The position numbers and the translations under genes are program-made. Below are positions 17,446-28,482 of a DNA stretch of 64,000 nt, one piece after another (position 1 is the first letter of the stretch; each line of letters opens with the position of its first letter). The notes beneath the pieces were generated by a model, which saw only the letters and a list, made by a program, of their open reading frames with translations, ran no database searches and was not told the origin of the DNA. The DNA is taken from contig CAYOCP010000025.1 of assembly GCA_964402505.1 (NCBI GenBank), positions 8,085 to 72,084 of the forward strand. Reading direction: 5' to 3'. This DNA is from SLRI01 sp964402505. GTDB taxonomy: Bacteria; Pseudomonadota; Alphaproteobacteria; Geminicoccales; Geminicoccaceae.

Positions 17446-18552
17446 ATGGAAGAGACGCTGACGCGCGACGTGCAGAGCCCGGCACGGGGGCGGCCGAGGG
17501 GCGCGCGCGATCCGATCGGCTGGGCCAGGGCCAATCTCTTCGACGGCTGGTTCAACAGCCTGCTCACGCTCTTGATCCTGGCGCTGCTGGCCTGGCTCGT
17601 CCCGCCGCTCTTCCGCTGGGCGGTCACCGATGCCGTCTTCAGCAGCCCCACGCCCGAGGCCTGCAAGGCGGCGAGCGGCGCCTGCTGGGCGGTCGTCACC
17701 GAGAAGTACCGCCTGATCCTCTTCGGCCGCTATCCCTTCGCCGAGCAGTGGCGGCCGCTCCTCGGCATCATTGCCCTCGTGGGCATGGCGCTCCTGAGCT
17801 GCGATAGGCGGTTCTGGGGTTGGCCTCTCCTCGTCATCTGGGCGGTCGGCCTCGGCAGCTTCTTCATCCTCATGGGGGGCGGCGTGCTCGGCCTGCGGTC
17901 GGTCCGCACCACCCTCTGGGGCGGCTTGCCGCTGACCCTGATGCTCGCCTTCATCGGCATCGCCGCCGCCTTTCCGCTCGCCATCCTGCTCGCCCTGGGC
18001 CGGCGCTCGAAGCTGCCCATGATCAGCGCGCTCTCGGTCGGCTATATCGAGCTGATCCGCGGCGTGCCCCTGATCACGCTGCTCTTCATGGCCTCCTTCA
18101 TGCTGCCGCTCTTCATGCCGACCGGGGTCTCCATCGACGCCATCCTCAGGGCCCAGGTGGCCATCATCATGTTCGCCGCCGCCTATCTGGCGGAGGTGAT
18201 CCGCGGCGGGCTGCAGGCTCTGCCCAAGGGACAGCACGAGGCGGCGGCGGCGCTCGGCCTCGGCTACTGGCAGACCCAGGGCCTGATCATCCTGCCGCAG
18301 GCCCTGAAGATCACCATCCCGCCGATCGTCAACACCTTCATCGGCCTCTTCAAGGATACCTCGCTCGTCGCCATCGTCAGCCTGACCGATCTCGTGCTGG
18401 CGACCCGGCAGGCGCTCGGCGACCCCGAATGGCGCCAGTTCTTCATCGAGGCCTATCTCTTCATCATGGTCATCTACTGGGTCTTCTGCTTCTTCATGTC
18501 GAAATACAGCCAGTACCTCGAACGCAGCCTCGCCACCGACCGCCGCAGTTGA
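17446..18552 (+). CDS. aapM: General L-amino acid ABC transporter, permease AapM
   Basis: Second permease, 368 residues, starting three bases after aapQ stops. Hydrophobic segments at about 37-60, 105-125, 128-150 and then the HisMQ core from TTLWGGLPLTLMLAFIGIAA. The EAA loop is HEAAAALGLGYWQTQGLIIL. LIRGVPLITLLFMASFMLPL is the usual AapM/BztC pattern. It forms the heteromeric channel with AapQ. Confidence 0.93.
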   Translation: MEETLTRDVQSPARGRPRGARDPIGWARANLFDGWFNSLLTLLILALLAWLVPPLFRWAVTDAVFSSPTPEACKAASGACWAVVTEKYRLILFGRYPFAEQWRPLLGIIALVGMALLSCDRRFWGWPLLVIWAVGLGSFFILMGGGVLGLRSVRTTLWGGLPLTLMLAFIGIAAAFPLAILLALGRRSKLPMISALSVGYIELIRGVPLITLLFMASFMLPLFMPTGVSIDAILRAQVAIIMFAAAYLAEVIRGGLQALPKGQHEAAAALGLGYWQTQGLIILPQALKITIPPIVNTFIGLFKDTSLVAIVSLTDLVLATRQALGDPEWRQFFIEAYLFIMVIYWVFCFFMSKYSQYLERSLATDRRS

Positions 18553-18566
18553 CCGGAGGAACGCCC

Positions 18567-19352
18567 ATGGCCCGAGCCAGCGCCGATGCAGCCGCCGTCG
18601 CCTCGCGCAGCAGCGACGACATCATGGTGGACCTGCAGCGGGTCAACAAATGGTACGGCGAGTTCCACGTGCTCAAGGACGTCAGCCTGACGGTGCGACG
18701 GGGCGAGCGCATCGTCGTCTGCGGCCCGTCGGGCTCCGGCAAGTCGACCCTGATCCGCTGCATCAACCGGCTCGAGGAGCATCAGCAGGGCCGCATCGTG
18801 GTCGAGGGCATCGAGCTCACCAACGACGTCAAGAACATCGAGATGATCCGCCGCGAGGTCGGCATGGTGTTCCAGTCGTTCAACCTCTTTCCGCATCTCA
18901 CCGTGCTCGAGAACTGCACCCTGGCGCCCTTGTGGGTCCGCAAGATGCCGCAGAAGGAGGCGGACGCCATCGCCATGAAGTTCCTCGAGCGCGTGCGCAT
19001 CCCCGAGCAGGCGCGGAAATACCCGGGCCAGCTTTCGGGCGGCCAGCAGCAGCGCGTGGCGATCGCCCGCTCGCTCTGCATGATGCCGCAGGTCATGCTG
19101 TTCGACGAGCCGACCTCGGCCCTCGATCCCGAGATGATCAAGGAGGTGCTCGACGTGATGGTCGAGCTCGCCGAGGAGGGCATGACCATGATCGTGGTCA
19201 CCCACGAGATGGGCTTCGCCAAGTCCGTGGCCGACAACGTGGTCTTCATGGACCAGGGCGAGATCGTCGAGATGGCGCCGCCGGCCGAGTTCTTCACCAA
19301 CCCGCGCTCCGACCGCACCAAGGCGTTCCTGAGCCAGATTCTGGCCCACTGA
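18567..19352 (+). CDS. aapP: General L-amino acid ABC transporter, ATPase
   Basis: Cytoplasmic ATPase of the Aap importer, 261 residues. Walker A GPSGSGKST at 53-61, Q-loop VFQSFNLFPHLTVLEN, signature LSGGQQQRVAIARSL, Walker B VMLFDEPTSALD and switch VVTHEMGFAKSVAD are all intact. The N-terminal 20 residues are a low-complexity extension. ATG at 18567 follows GGAGGA with good spacing. Very close to HisP/GlnQ proteins; the operon context settles AapP. Confidence 0.95.
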   Translation: MARASADAAAVASRSSDDIMVDLQRVNKWYGEFHVLKDVSLTVRRGERIVVCGPSGSGKSTLIRCINRLEEHQQGRIVVEGIELTNDVKNIEMIRREVGMVFQSFNLFPHLTVLENCTLAPLWVRKMPQKEADAIAMKFLERVRIPEQARKYPGQLSGGQQQRVAIARSLCMMPQVMLFDEPTSALDPEMIKEVLDVMVELAEEGMTMIVVTHEMGFAKSVADNVVFMDQGEIVEMAPPAEFFTNPRSDRTKAFLSQILAH

Positions 19353-19364
19353 GAGAAGGGGAGG

Positions 19365-21971
19365 TCAGGGCTGGGCCGCGCAGGGCACGCGATTGCTGCT
19401 GCTGCGGTCGAGGAGCGCGCGCAGCACATTGATCGGCAGGGTCAGCGTTTCCGCCACGGCCCGACCGGCGAGGCGGCCGGCGCCGCCCGCGATCTGAACC
19501 TCCGGCGCCTCGATCGGGCCCCGCACCCGAAAGGGCGTCACCACCTGCAGAAGCTGCTCGCGCAGCGGGCGCGGCGTGAAGGTGAGATCGAGCCGGTCGC
19601 GGCCGAGATCGATCGTGCCGCTGCCGCGCAATTGGACGTTGTCCGTCTCCAGGATGAGCTGCCCAACGGTGCCGCGGCCCGCCTCGAAGGCGATCTCGCC
19701 ATTGGCGCAGACGAGCTTGGCGTCGGAGCCCGAGGAGAAGAGCCAGCTCACGATGTTCTCGCCGGTGAGGTTGATCAGCCGGGTGCCGACCGTGCCGCTG
19801 CCGAGCGTGAGGCTGACGCTGCCGTTGAGCGTGTTGCGAAGCGTGTCCAGCCCGGGGCCGGTCGCGGCGAGGTCGAAGGAGGCGCCGAGCGGTGCCTGCA
19901 CCATGGGCCGGCCACCCAGCTCGGCGATCAGCCGCGCGAGCTCGAGCCGTTCGATCGTGCCCTTCAGCGTGACCGGCGCGGCATCGCCGCCGGTCTCGGC
20001 GGTCAACGCCGCCTCCAGCTTGCCACCGATATAGGTCAATGCGAGCGGATCGATCGTCGCCTTGCCGTCCCGATAGTCCAGCTTGCCCTCGAACGATCCT
20101 TGCGAGGAGCCGTCATCGTCAACCAGTGCCGCCGTCACCTCGAGCTCGGCGTCGAGGGTCGGCGTGGCGGTCGAGCCCCGTTTCGACTCCCCCTTGGCAT
20201 CGGCATCCGGCAGGAGGCCGGCGAGCTCCGGCAGTCGCTGCAGGTTGGCCGGCTGGAGCCTCGGGAACCTGACCCGACCCTTGAAGACGGCCCGATCACC
20301 GATCACGTCCTGGTTCAGATCCAGCCAGATCGCGGTGTCTCTCACATTGCCCCGGCCGGCGAGGGTGAGGGCGTCGGTCAGGCCGAGCTCACCCTTGAAG
20401 TCGATGCCGCCACCGCCGACCGGTGCCCGGCCCAGCACCTTCGCCAGCGCATCGAGATCGGGAACCGCGAGATCGATGATCGCGGGCGGGGGCTCTGGCC
20501 CCTCGGTGGCCTTCGCCAGCTCCAGGCTCAGTGCCACGACGTCGTCCGGCCTGAGCGCCGCCGAAAGGCTCTCGATGCGCATCCGCCCGGATGCGTCGGC
20601 CACGGCGATGGTGCCGGCCAGTTGGCCGATTCCTGCCGGTGCCGGCTCGCCGGTCAGGAGCAGGATCACGTCGAGGTCGAAGCTGCCGGAAAGCTGGATT
20701 CCGGTCTGCGCGAGCACATCGGCGACGCTGCCCTCGAGATCGAGGCTCGGCGAGGCGGGATCGCCTGCGAGGATCCGCAGGCCTTTCAGGCCGAGATGTC
20801 CATCTTCGTCACGGGTCAGGGATTTGGCGCTGATCGGTCCGATCTTCTGGATGTCGGCCGAGGTGATGTTGGTGCGCAGGACGAGGCCGCTGACCGTCAG
20901 CGCGCGAAGGTCCCCGGCCAGCCGACCGGACAACGATTCGATCAGGATGTCGAAGGCCTCGATGGGTTTGGGCGCCGATCCGTCGGAGCGCCGCAGATCG
21001 GCCTCGATGCCGACATCGATACCCTTTTGCAGGGAAAGATCGGCGACCTTGCCGTCGAGCGTCACGCGCTCGCCCGTCGAGACGCGCAATGACCCGCTTA
21101 TCGTGTCGGCCGTGAGCGCGTCCACCGCGCCGGAGATCCGCAGGCTCGCCTGGCCGGACGCCTCCATCTGCCGCTTCAGCTTCAAGGCGTCGAGGAGATC
21201 GCCGAGCGAGGTGAGGGTAACGTCCATCGTCGCCTCGAGCTTGCTGCCGTCGGCTTCGAGATCGCCCGTGAGCCGCTCGTCGATGCCCGGCAACGAGGCC
21301 TCGAGGGTGAATGCCCGCGCCCGCCCGAGCTCGGGATGGGGCCGGGGTTCCGAGAAATCCGCCGATAATTTCAGCGGCGAGCCGTCGAGAGCGCCATCGG
21401 CACGAAGCTGCCATGCCTCGTCGTCGCTGCTCTGCTGGGCGGTGATCGCGCTGAAGGCGAGCGTGCCGTTCCATCCGTCCGGATCGTCGCGGCGCTCGAA
21501 GGAGACGTCGGTCAGGGAAATCGCGCCGGTGCGTCCGGCATTCATCAGCCGTGCCAGGGGGCCGACGACCGGGCTCAGCCGAAACGGCGTCTCCTCCGTC
21601 GAGGATGAGCCTCCCGACATGACGATGGCGAGGCCGTCGGCCTCGAGCCCTTGCATCTGGAAGGGACCGACCAGTGCACGCAGGGGATCGAAGGCGATGC
21701 TCCCCCGGCGCAAGGTCATGGTGCCTTGCCATTGGTCGGGCGTGCCTTCGCCGAGCGCCGCATCGGCAATCGTGATCGTCGTCACCGGCCCCGGCCGGAT
21801 GTCGACCGGCCCGGAAATCTCGACGGACCGGCCGATCGCACGTTCGAGGAGGCCCTCGACCACCGTATGGCGCTGATCCTCGAGCTGCGGCAGATAGACG
21901 AGCCCGGCAATGACGACGACCGTCGCCACGACGACAACGAGAAGGGCGAGGCCGAGATGGCGCAGTTTCAT
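19365..21971 (-). CDS. AsmA family inner-membrane protein
   Basis: Protein of 868 residues with one N-terminal membrane anchor (LGLALLVVVVATVVVIAGLVYL, residues 6-27 approx.) and a long periplasmic beta-rich body. The opening IGRSVEISGPVDIRPGPVTTITIADAALG is the conserved AsmA start, and the C-terminal part (GSVSLTLGSGTVGTRLINL, then LDLTFTPRPL) is the conserved AsmA_2-like end. Members are now viewed as bridge-like lipid carriers between inner and outer membrane. The gene is tail to tail with the aap operon, 12 bases apart. Confidence 0.88.
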   Translation of the reverse strand: MKLRHLGLALLVVVVATVVVIAGLVYLPQLEDQRHTVVEGLLERAIGRSVEISGPVDIRPGPVTTITIADAALGEGTPDQWQGTMTLRRGSIAFDPLRALVGPFQMQGLEADGLAIVMSGGSSSTEETPFRLSPVVGPLARLMNAGRTGAISLTDVSFERRDDPDGWNGTLAFSAITAQQSSDDEAWQLRADGALDGSPLKLSADFSEPRPHPELGRARAFTLEASLPGIDERLTGDLEADGSKLEATMDVTLTSLGDLLDALKLKRQMEASGQASLRISGAVDALTADTISGSLRVSTGERVTLDGKVADLSLQKGIDVGIEADLRRSDGSAPKPIEAFDILIESLSGRLAGDLRALTVSGLVLRTNITSADIQKIGPISAKSLTRDEDGHLGLKGLRILAGDPASPSLDLEGSVADVLAQTGIQLSGSFDLDVILLLTGEPAPAGIGQLAGTIAVADASGRMRIESLSAALRPDDVVALSLELAKATEGPEPPPAIIDLAVPDLDALAKVLGRAPVGGGGIDFKGELGLTDALTLAGRGNVRDTAIWLDLNQDVIGDRAVFKGRVRFPRLQPANLQRLPELAGLLPDADAKGESKRGSTATPTLDAELEVTAALVDDDGSSQGSFEGKLDYRDGKATIDPLALTYIGGKLEAALTAETGGDAAPVTLKGTIERLELARLIAELGGRPMVQAPLGASFDLAATGPGLDTLRNTLNGSVSLTLGSGTVGTRLINLTGENIVSWLFSSGSDAKLVCANGEIAFEAGRGTVGQLILETDNVQLRGSGTIDLGRDRLDLTFTPRPLREQLLQVVTPFRVRGPIEAPEVQIAGGAGRLAGRAVAETLTLPINVLRALLDRSSSNRVPCAAQP

Positions 21972-22114
21972 CGATCGCTATCCGCTGGACCGCCGGCTGG
22001 GATGCCGCGCCGAGCATTCGGCGGCAACCCGGTCCTCCCTCGAGGCCATGCTCGTATAGTTGGCACGAGGGAAAAGGGAAAGAAGGCGCGTCCGGGCTGG
22101 ATTCCAGCCGGCGG

Positions 22115-23347
22115 TCAGGGGCCGGCTGCGCCTGTCATGGGCAGCAGCGGTGACGGCTCGGTGCCGACGAGCTGGAGTGCCGGCCGGCAGGTCCACGGAT
22201 CGAGGGCAGCATCGCCGCAGTGCCGCAAGGCGATCACCTCGCCCACGCTGGCGAGGCGAAAGCCGCGCTGCTCGAGCTCTGGCAGCCAGCGCTCGAGGGC
22301 ACGCAAGGTCACGTCATAGGGGTGGCCGATCGCCACCACGCTGCCGTCATGGCGCGCGATCCGCTCGATCAGCGCGAGCTGTCGCGCGATCGCTTCCGGC
22401 TCCGGCACGTGGTCGATGAAGACATCGCGGCCGATGGCCGGCACGCCGAGCCCGAGTGCCGTAGCCTCGGCGACGCTCTTCGGGTTCGTGCGGCTGTCGA
22501 CGAAGACCAGGGGCCGCTGACGCAGCTCGTCCATCACCCAGCGCATCGCCTCGGGCTCAGCCGTAAGCCGGCTTCCCATGTGATTGTTGACGCCTTCCGC
22601 ACCCGGCACCGCCGCCAGCGCCTCGCGCACTCGGGATCTGAGACGGGTTTCGTCGAGATCGGCGAGAAGCGCCTTGACCCCGGGATCGGCGTCGCCCAGG
22701 GGCTCCATCGGCAGGTGCAGAAAGATGTGGAACCCGTCGCGTCCGGCGGTTCTCAGCATGGCCGGCGTGGCATCGGCATAGGGCAGGAAGGACAAGGTGA
22801 GCGGCCCCGGCAGGGCGGCGAGGCGGGCGAGCGACCGCGGGCTGTAGCCCATGTCGTCGATGATGACGTTGACGAGCGGAAGACGCCCCCCTGCCGCCAA
22901 GGGAGGCGGCGACGGTTTGGCCAGCGCCAGGGGCTCGGTGACCGTGGGAGCGTCCGCCATCGCGTCCGGCGGTGCTGCGGGCTCGATGGCGGCGGCCGCC
23001 GGCGGCAGGTGCTCCTCGAACTGGGGAGGGCCGATCCGCAGCGACCAGGTCGGCTGCGGCAGATCGATCAGCCCCGAGAGCGTCGGTGGCAGCGCGGCGA
23101 TCTCGACCTCCGCCTCGGCGACAGCCGCAGGCTTCGCCTCGCCCGAAGCACCGCCGGCCGCCGTCGGTGGCTCCGTCGGCAGCGCCGGCACTTCGGCGGA
23201 ACCCGATTGCGCGACGCGGTGGCCAGGTGCCATGGAAAGCTGTGCGAGGCCGAGCAGCACGGCAAGGCCGAGCAGTCCCGCCATGCCGTAGGCGCAGGCA
23301 ACCGGACCCAGACGCAGCCGGCGCCCCGGACGGTTCAGCCGTCTCAA
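22115..23347 (-). CDS. Divergent polysaccharide deacetylase (YibQ-like)
   Basis: Protein of 410 residues: a membrane segment at about residues 18-38, a Pro/Ala-rich periplasmic linker (40-160) and a NodB-like deacetylase fold. Visible motifs are VNVIIDDMGYS (metal Asp pair), FHIFLHLPMEP, NNHMGSRLT (metal His) and VFVDSRTNP. This is the divergent polysaccharide deacetylase family (DUF610), often near septation or murein genes; the substrate is not known. It is read away from trpG and shares a 196-bp intergenic region with it. Confidence 0.85.
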   Translation of the reverse strand: MRRLNRPGRRLRLGPVACAYGMAGLLGLAVLLGLAQLSMAPGHRVAQSGSAEVPALPTEPPTAAGGASGEAKPAAVAEAEVEIAALPPTLSGLIDLPQPTWSLRIGPPQFEEHLPPAAAAIEPAAPPDAMADAPTVTEPLALAKPSPPPLAAGGRLPLVNVIIDDMGYSPRSLARLAALPGPLTLSFLPYADATPAMLRTAGRDGFHIFLHLPMEPLGDADPGVKALLADLDETRLRSRVREALAAVPGAEGVNNHMGSRLTAEPEAMRWVMDELRQRPLVFVDSRTNPKSVAEATALGLGVPAIGRDVFIDHVPEPEAIARQLALIERIARHDGSVVAIGHPYDVTLRALERWLPELEQRGFRLASVGEVIALRHCGDAALDPWTCRPALQLVGTEPSPLLPMTGAAGP

Positions 23348-23543
23348 GCCTGCTCAACCATGAATTTCCGTCGCCCGCTAATGCACCCTCGGGTAAGCTA
23401 ATCGAAACTCGGCCACAGTTGAACCACGACCTGATCGCGCGCGCGTCGCGCGGCGGCCATCGGCGGCCGAGGTGGGGCTTGACGGTAGCGGGGCCGAGGG
23501 CTTTTCTCGCCGTTCCCCTGACGCCAGTCCGATCGGCCTTGCC

Positions 23544-24124
23544 ATGCTCCTCCTGATCGATAACTACGACAGCTTCACCTACAATCTCTATCACTACCTG
23601 GGCGAGCTCGGCGCCAGCACGACCGTGATCCGCAACGATGCGATGGACGTCGATCAGGCGCTGGCGCTGCGCCCGTCGGCCATCATCGTCTCGCCCGGCC
23701 CGTGCAACCCCGATCTCGCCGGCATCAGCCTCGCCCTGATCGAGAGGGCGCAGACGCTCTGCCCCATTCTCGGGGTCTGCCTCGGTCATCAGGCGATCGC
23801 CCAGGTCTTCGGCGGTCGTGTCGTGCGGGCGAGAACGGTGATGCACGGCAAATGCAGCGACATCCACCATGACGGCAGCGGCCTCTTCGACGGGCTGCCG
23901 TCCCCGTTTCGTGCCACCCGCTATCATTCGCTGGTGGCCGAGACCACAACGCTTCCCGACGAGCTCGTCGTCAATGCGCGTACCGAGGACGGTGTCGTGA
24001 TGGGCTTGCGCCACCGCCACTTGCCGATTCACGGGCTGCAGTTCCATCCCGAGAGCATCGCGAGCGAGCACGGGCACGCCATGCTGCGCAACTTCCTCGC
24101 CCTGATACCCCTGGAGCAGGCGGC

Positions 24125-24128
<4 letters not shown>
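23544..24128 (+). CDS. trpG: Anthranilate synthase, glutamine amidotransferase subunit
   Basis: Subunit of 194 residues that supplies ammonia to anthranilate synthase in tryptophan synthesis. Class I amidotransferase triad: Cys79 in GVCLGHQ, His168 and Glu170 in QFHPES. The N-terminal LLLIDNYDSFTYNL pattern is diagnostic of TrpG/PabA. trpE is not adjacent; the upstream neighbour is the deacetylase, so this glutaminase may also serve aminodeoxychorismate synthase. ATG at 23544 starts the conserved region exactly. The stop overlaps the trpD TTG start. Confidence 0.95.
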
Positions 24129-25155
<1,027 letters not shown>

Positions 25156-25159
<4 letters not shown>

Positions 25160-25955
25160 GCGACGTTCTGGAACGAATTTGCGCGGCAAAACGCCTGGAC
25201 GTCGAGGCGCGCCGCAACGTCGCGCCGATGGCCGATCTCGAGCGACGCCTCGAGCAGGCGTCGCCGGTCCGGGGCTTTCGGCGCGCCCTCGAGGCGACGG
25301 TCGAGCGGGGCGATCTCGCCCTGATCGCGGAAATCAAGAAGGCTTCGCCGAGCAGGGGGCTGATACGCGCCGATTTCGCGCCGGCGAACCTCGCCCGCGC
25401 CTACGCCGCCGGTGGCGCTACCTGCCTTTCGGTGCTGACCGACAAGCCGAGCTTCCAGGGCGACGACGCGTTCCTCGCTCAGGCTCGCGAGGCCGTGGAG
25501 CTGCCGGCCCTGCGCAAGGACTTCATGCTGGAGCCCTATCAGATTGTGGAGAGCAGGCTTCTCGGAGCGGACTGCATCCTGCTCATCATGGCGGCATTGG
25601 AGGATCGAATGGCAAATGAGCTCTGCAGACTGGCCCGGGAGCTCGACATGGACGTGCTGGCGGAGGTGCACGACCGGGCGGAGCTCGACCGGGCGCTGGC
25701 GCTCGATTCCGATCTCGTCGGCATCAACAACCGCAATCTCAAGACGCTGGAGGTCGATATCGGCACGACGGAAGCGCTGGCTCCCCTGGTGCCCGCCGAC
25801 CGGCTGCTGGTCGCGGAGAGCGGGTTGCACAGTCACGAGGATCTGGTGCGAATGGCGGCGGTCGGGGCGAAGGCCTTCCTCGTGGGCGAATCGCTGATGC
25901 GCGAGACCGACGTCACGCTCGCCACCTGCCGCCTGCTCGGCATCGAGGTTTCGAG

Positions 25956-25959
<4 letters not shown>
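25156..25959 (+). CDS. trpC: Indole-3-glycerol phosphate synthase
   Basis: TIM-barrel enzyme of 267 residues for ring closure in tryptophan synthesis. Conserved LIAEIKKASPSRG (57-69) holds the catalytic lysine; LRKDFMLEPYQIVES, NNRNLKTLEVD and VAESGLHSHEDL (phosphate site) are all present. ATGA overlap with trpD. The enzyme is monofunctional, without a TrpF fusion. Confidence 0.96.
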
Positions 25960-26441
<482 letters not shown>

Positions 26442-26461
26442 TCAGGCGAGGGACGAGTGAA

Positions 26462-27655
26462 TTGGTCGAGGTTGGCGAGGCGCAGGCGCGGATTCTGGCG
26501 GCCCTGACGACGCTGCCGGCGGAGACGGTGCCGTTGCAATCGGCGCTGGGGCGGGTGCTGGCGGCGGACATCCAGGCCGCCCGCGACCAGCCGCCGGCTG
26601 CCGTTTCGGCCATGGACGGCTACGCGGTCCGGGCCGCGGATACGACCGCAGGGAGGTCGCTCGAGGTCGTCGGCGAGGTGGCGGCGGGGCAGCCGGCAGG
26701 CTTCCGGATCGGACCCGGCGAGGCGGCGCGCATTTTCACCGGAGGCCTCTTGCCGGATGGCGCCGATGCGATCCTCATTCAGGAGGATGCACTTGCCCAA
26801 GAGGGCCGGGTGCAGGCGAAAGAGTCGGTTTCGGTCGGTCTCTTCGTGCGCGAGCGGGCGCTGGACTATCGGGCCGGTTGGGTCGGCCTTGCCGCCGGTC
26901 AAAGGCTCGACCCACGGCACATCGGTCTTGCCGCCTCGCTCGGTGCCGCCTGGGTCGAGGTGCGGCGCAAGCCCAGGATCGGCGTCCTCGCCACCGGCGA
27001 CGAGCTGATCCTGCCGGGCCGCGTCCCGGCGCCGCATCAGATTTCGAGCTCGAACAGCTTCACCCTCGAAGCGATGATCGCTTGCTGGGGTGGCGAGGCT
27101 GTCGATCTCGGCATCGCGCCGGACGAGCCGGCTGCCCTGGCCGCCCGCCTCGATGCAGCCAAGGGGCTGGATCTCCTCGTGACGAGCGGGGGGGCCTCGG
27201 TCGGCGAGCACGATCTCGTCCAGAGCGTCGCCGGCGAGCGGGGCCTCGAGCTGGATTTCTGGAAGATTCGGATGCGGCCCGGCAAGCCGCTCATCTTCGG
27301 ACGGATCGGCGAGGTGCCGCTTTTGGGATTGCCCGGCAACCCGGTCTCGGCCGCGGTGTGCGGCATCGTCTTCCTGCGTGGCGCCATGCGGCGCCTCTCG
27401 GGCCTCGACCCGACCCTGCCGAGCGGCACGGCACCGCTCGCCGAGCCGCTTCCCGCCGGTGGTGAGCGTCAGGAATACCTGCGCGCCGAGCGCGACGATG
27501 AAGGGAATGTGCGCGCCACCGGTCGGCAGGACAGCTCCATGTTCGCAGCCCTGACCAAAGCCGATGTCCTCCTCGTTCGCCCGCCAGGGGACGGGGCGCT
27601 GGAGCGAGGTGCCAGGGTGACCGTCATCGACCTCGAAGCGGTCCTTCGCAGTTGA
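26462..27655 (+). CDS. moeA: Molybdopterin molybdenumtransferase
   Basis: Inserts molybdenum into the adenylylated pterin; 397 residues. Motifs: AMDGYAVRAADT, FTGGLLPDGADAIL, ATGDELI (about 178-184), TSGGASVGEHDLVQ and RPGKPLIFGRIGEVPLLGLP. The start shown is a TTG at 26462 with a GGGACGAG purine run before it; it is the first start in frame after the moaC stop. A later internal start would cut domain I, so TTG use is likely but not certain. Confidence 0.92.
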   Translation: MVEVGEAQARILAALTTLPAETVPLQSALGRVLAADIQAARDQPPAAVSAMDGYAVRAADTTAGRSLEVVGEVAAGQPAGFRIGPGEAARIFTGGLLPDGADAILIQEDALAQEGRVQAKESVSVGLFVRERALDYRAGWVGLAAGQRLDPRHIGLAASLGAAWVEVRRKPRIGVLATGDELILPGRVPAPHQISSSNSFTLEAMIACWGGEAVDLGIAPDEPAALAARLDAAKGLDLLVTSGGASVGEHDLVQSVAGERGLELDFWKIRMRPGKPLIFGRIGEVPLLGLPGNPVSAAVCGIVFLRGAMRRLSGLDPTLPSGTAPLAEPLPAGGERQEYLRAERDDEGNVRATGRQDSSMFAALTKADVLLVRPPGDGALERGARVTVIDLEAVLRS

Positions 27656-27695
27656 GCCGGGGGCACCGAGCCGAGCGCGGCAGCCGGCAAGCCGC

Positions 27696-27723
27696 TTGAC
27701 AGAAACCAGAACTTAAATAGAAC
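27696..27723 (+). promoter_or_regulatory. lexA promoter overlapped by SOS box
   Basis: TTGACA at 27696-27701 is a perfect -35; TAGAAC at 27718-27723, 16 bp on, can be the -10. The alphaproteobacterial LexA site GAAC-N7-GAAC occupies 27709-27723 and so covers the spacer and -10. This is the arrangement expected for repression of lexA by its own product. Confidence 0.8.
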
Positions 27724-27756
27724 ATGTTCAACGCCCACCGCTGCTGGGAGATGGAT

Positions 27757-28482
27757 GTGCTCACGCAACGACAGCTGCAACTGCTGACCTACATCCATTC
27801 CTACGTGTCCGAGCACAAGGTTCCGCCGTCCTTCGAGGAAATGCGCCACGCGCTCAAATTGAAGTCCAAGTCGGGCGTGCATCGGCTGATCTCGGGCCTC
27901 GAGGAGCGGGGCTACATCCGCCGGCTCGCCTATCGCGCACGGGCGCTCGAGATCGTGAGGGCGCCGACGGGCGAGTTCGCGCCGGACATGACGGCGAGCG
28001 GTGCTGGACCGGTCGACCTCGTGCGGCCGCGCCAGTCCAGCAACATCGTCCGCGGGCGATTCGGCGCCGGACCGCGGGCCGCTCCCGCCAGCGAATCGAT
28101 CGGCCGCTCGGTGCCCTTGGTCGGCAGGATCGCGGCGGGCTCGCCAATCGAGGCTCTCCTGGATCAGTCGACCGCGATCGACGTGCCCGGCCTGCTGCTC
28201 GGCGAAGGCGAGCACTACGTGCTTCAGGTGACCGGCGACTCCATGATCGACGCCGGTATCGTCGACGGCGACTACGCTGTGATCCAGCGTTGTGAGACCG
28301 CGGAGAGCGGCAGCATCGTCGTGGCGCTGATCGAGGACCGCGAGGTGACGCTCAAGCGCCTGCGCCGGCGCGGCGCGTCGATCGCGCTGGAGCCGGCGAA
28401 CCCGGCCTACGAGACGCGGATCTTCGGACCGCACCAGGTTCGGATTCAGGGCCGTCTGGCCGGTCTCTTGCGTCGCTACTGA
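27757..28482 (+). CDS. lexA: LexA SOS repressor
   Basis: Repressor and self-cleaving protease of the DNA-damage response, 241 residues. Winged helix-turn-helix at 1-65 (LTQRQLQLLTYIHSYV, then PPSFEEMRHAL). RecA-stimulated cleavage site Ala127-Gly128 in GRIAAGSP; catalytic Ser162 in GDSMIDAG and Lys200 in EVTLKR. I prefer the GTG at 27757 because GGGAG (27746-27750) is 6 bases upstream; the ATGs at 27751 and 27724 lie too close to or before that site. Alphaproteobacterial length with a long linker. Overlaps the end of the next gene by seven bases, tail to tail. Confidence 0.95.
   Translation: MLTQRQLQLLTYIHSYVSEHKVPPSFEEMRHALKLKSKSGVHRLISGLEERGYIRRLAYRARALEIVRAPTGEFAPDMTASGAGPVDLVRPRQSSNIVRGRFGAGPRAAPASESIGRSVPLVGRIAAGSPIEALLDQSTAIDVPGLLLGEGEHYVLQVTGDSMIDAGIVDGDYAVIQRCETAESGSIVVALIEDREVTLKRLRRRGASIALEPANPAYETRIFGPHQVRIQGRLAGLLRRY

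Noticed and set aside
16219..18237. Minus-strand frame of 672 codons opposite aapQ and aapM
   Set aside because: Composition is that of a GC shadow (His/Arg/Asp/Gly-rich); the plus-strand permeases are unmistakable.
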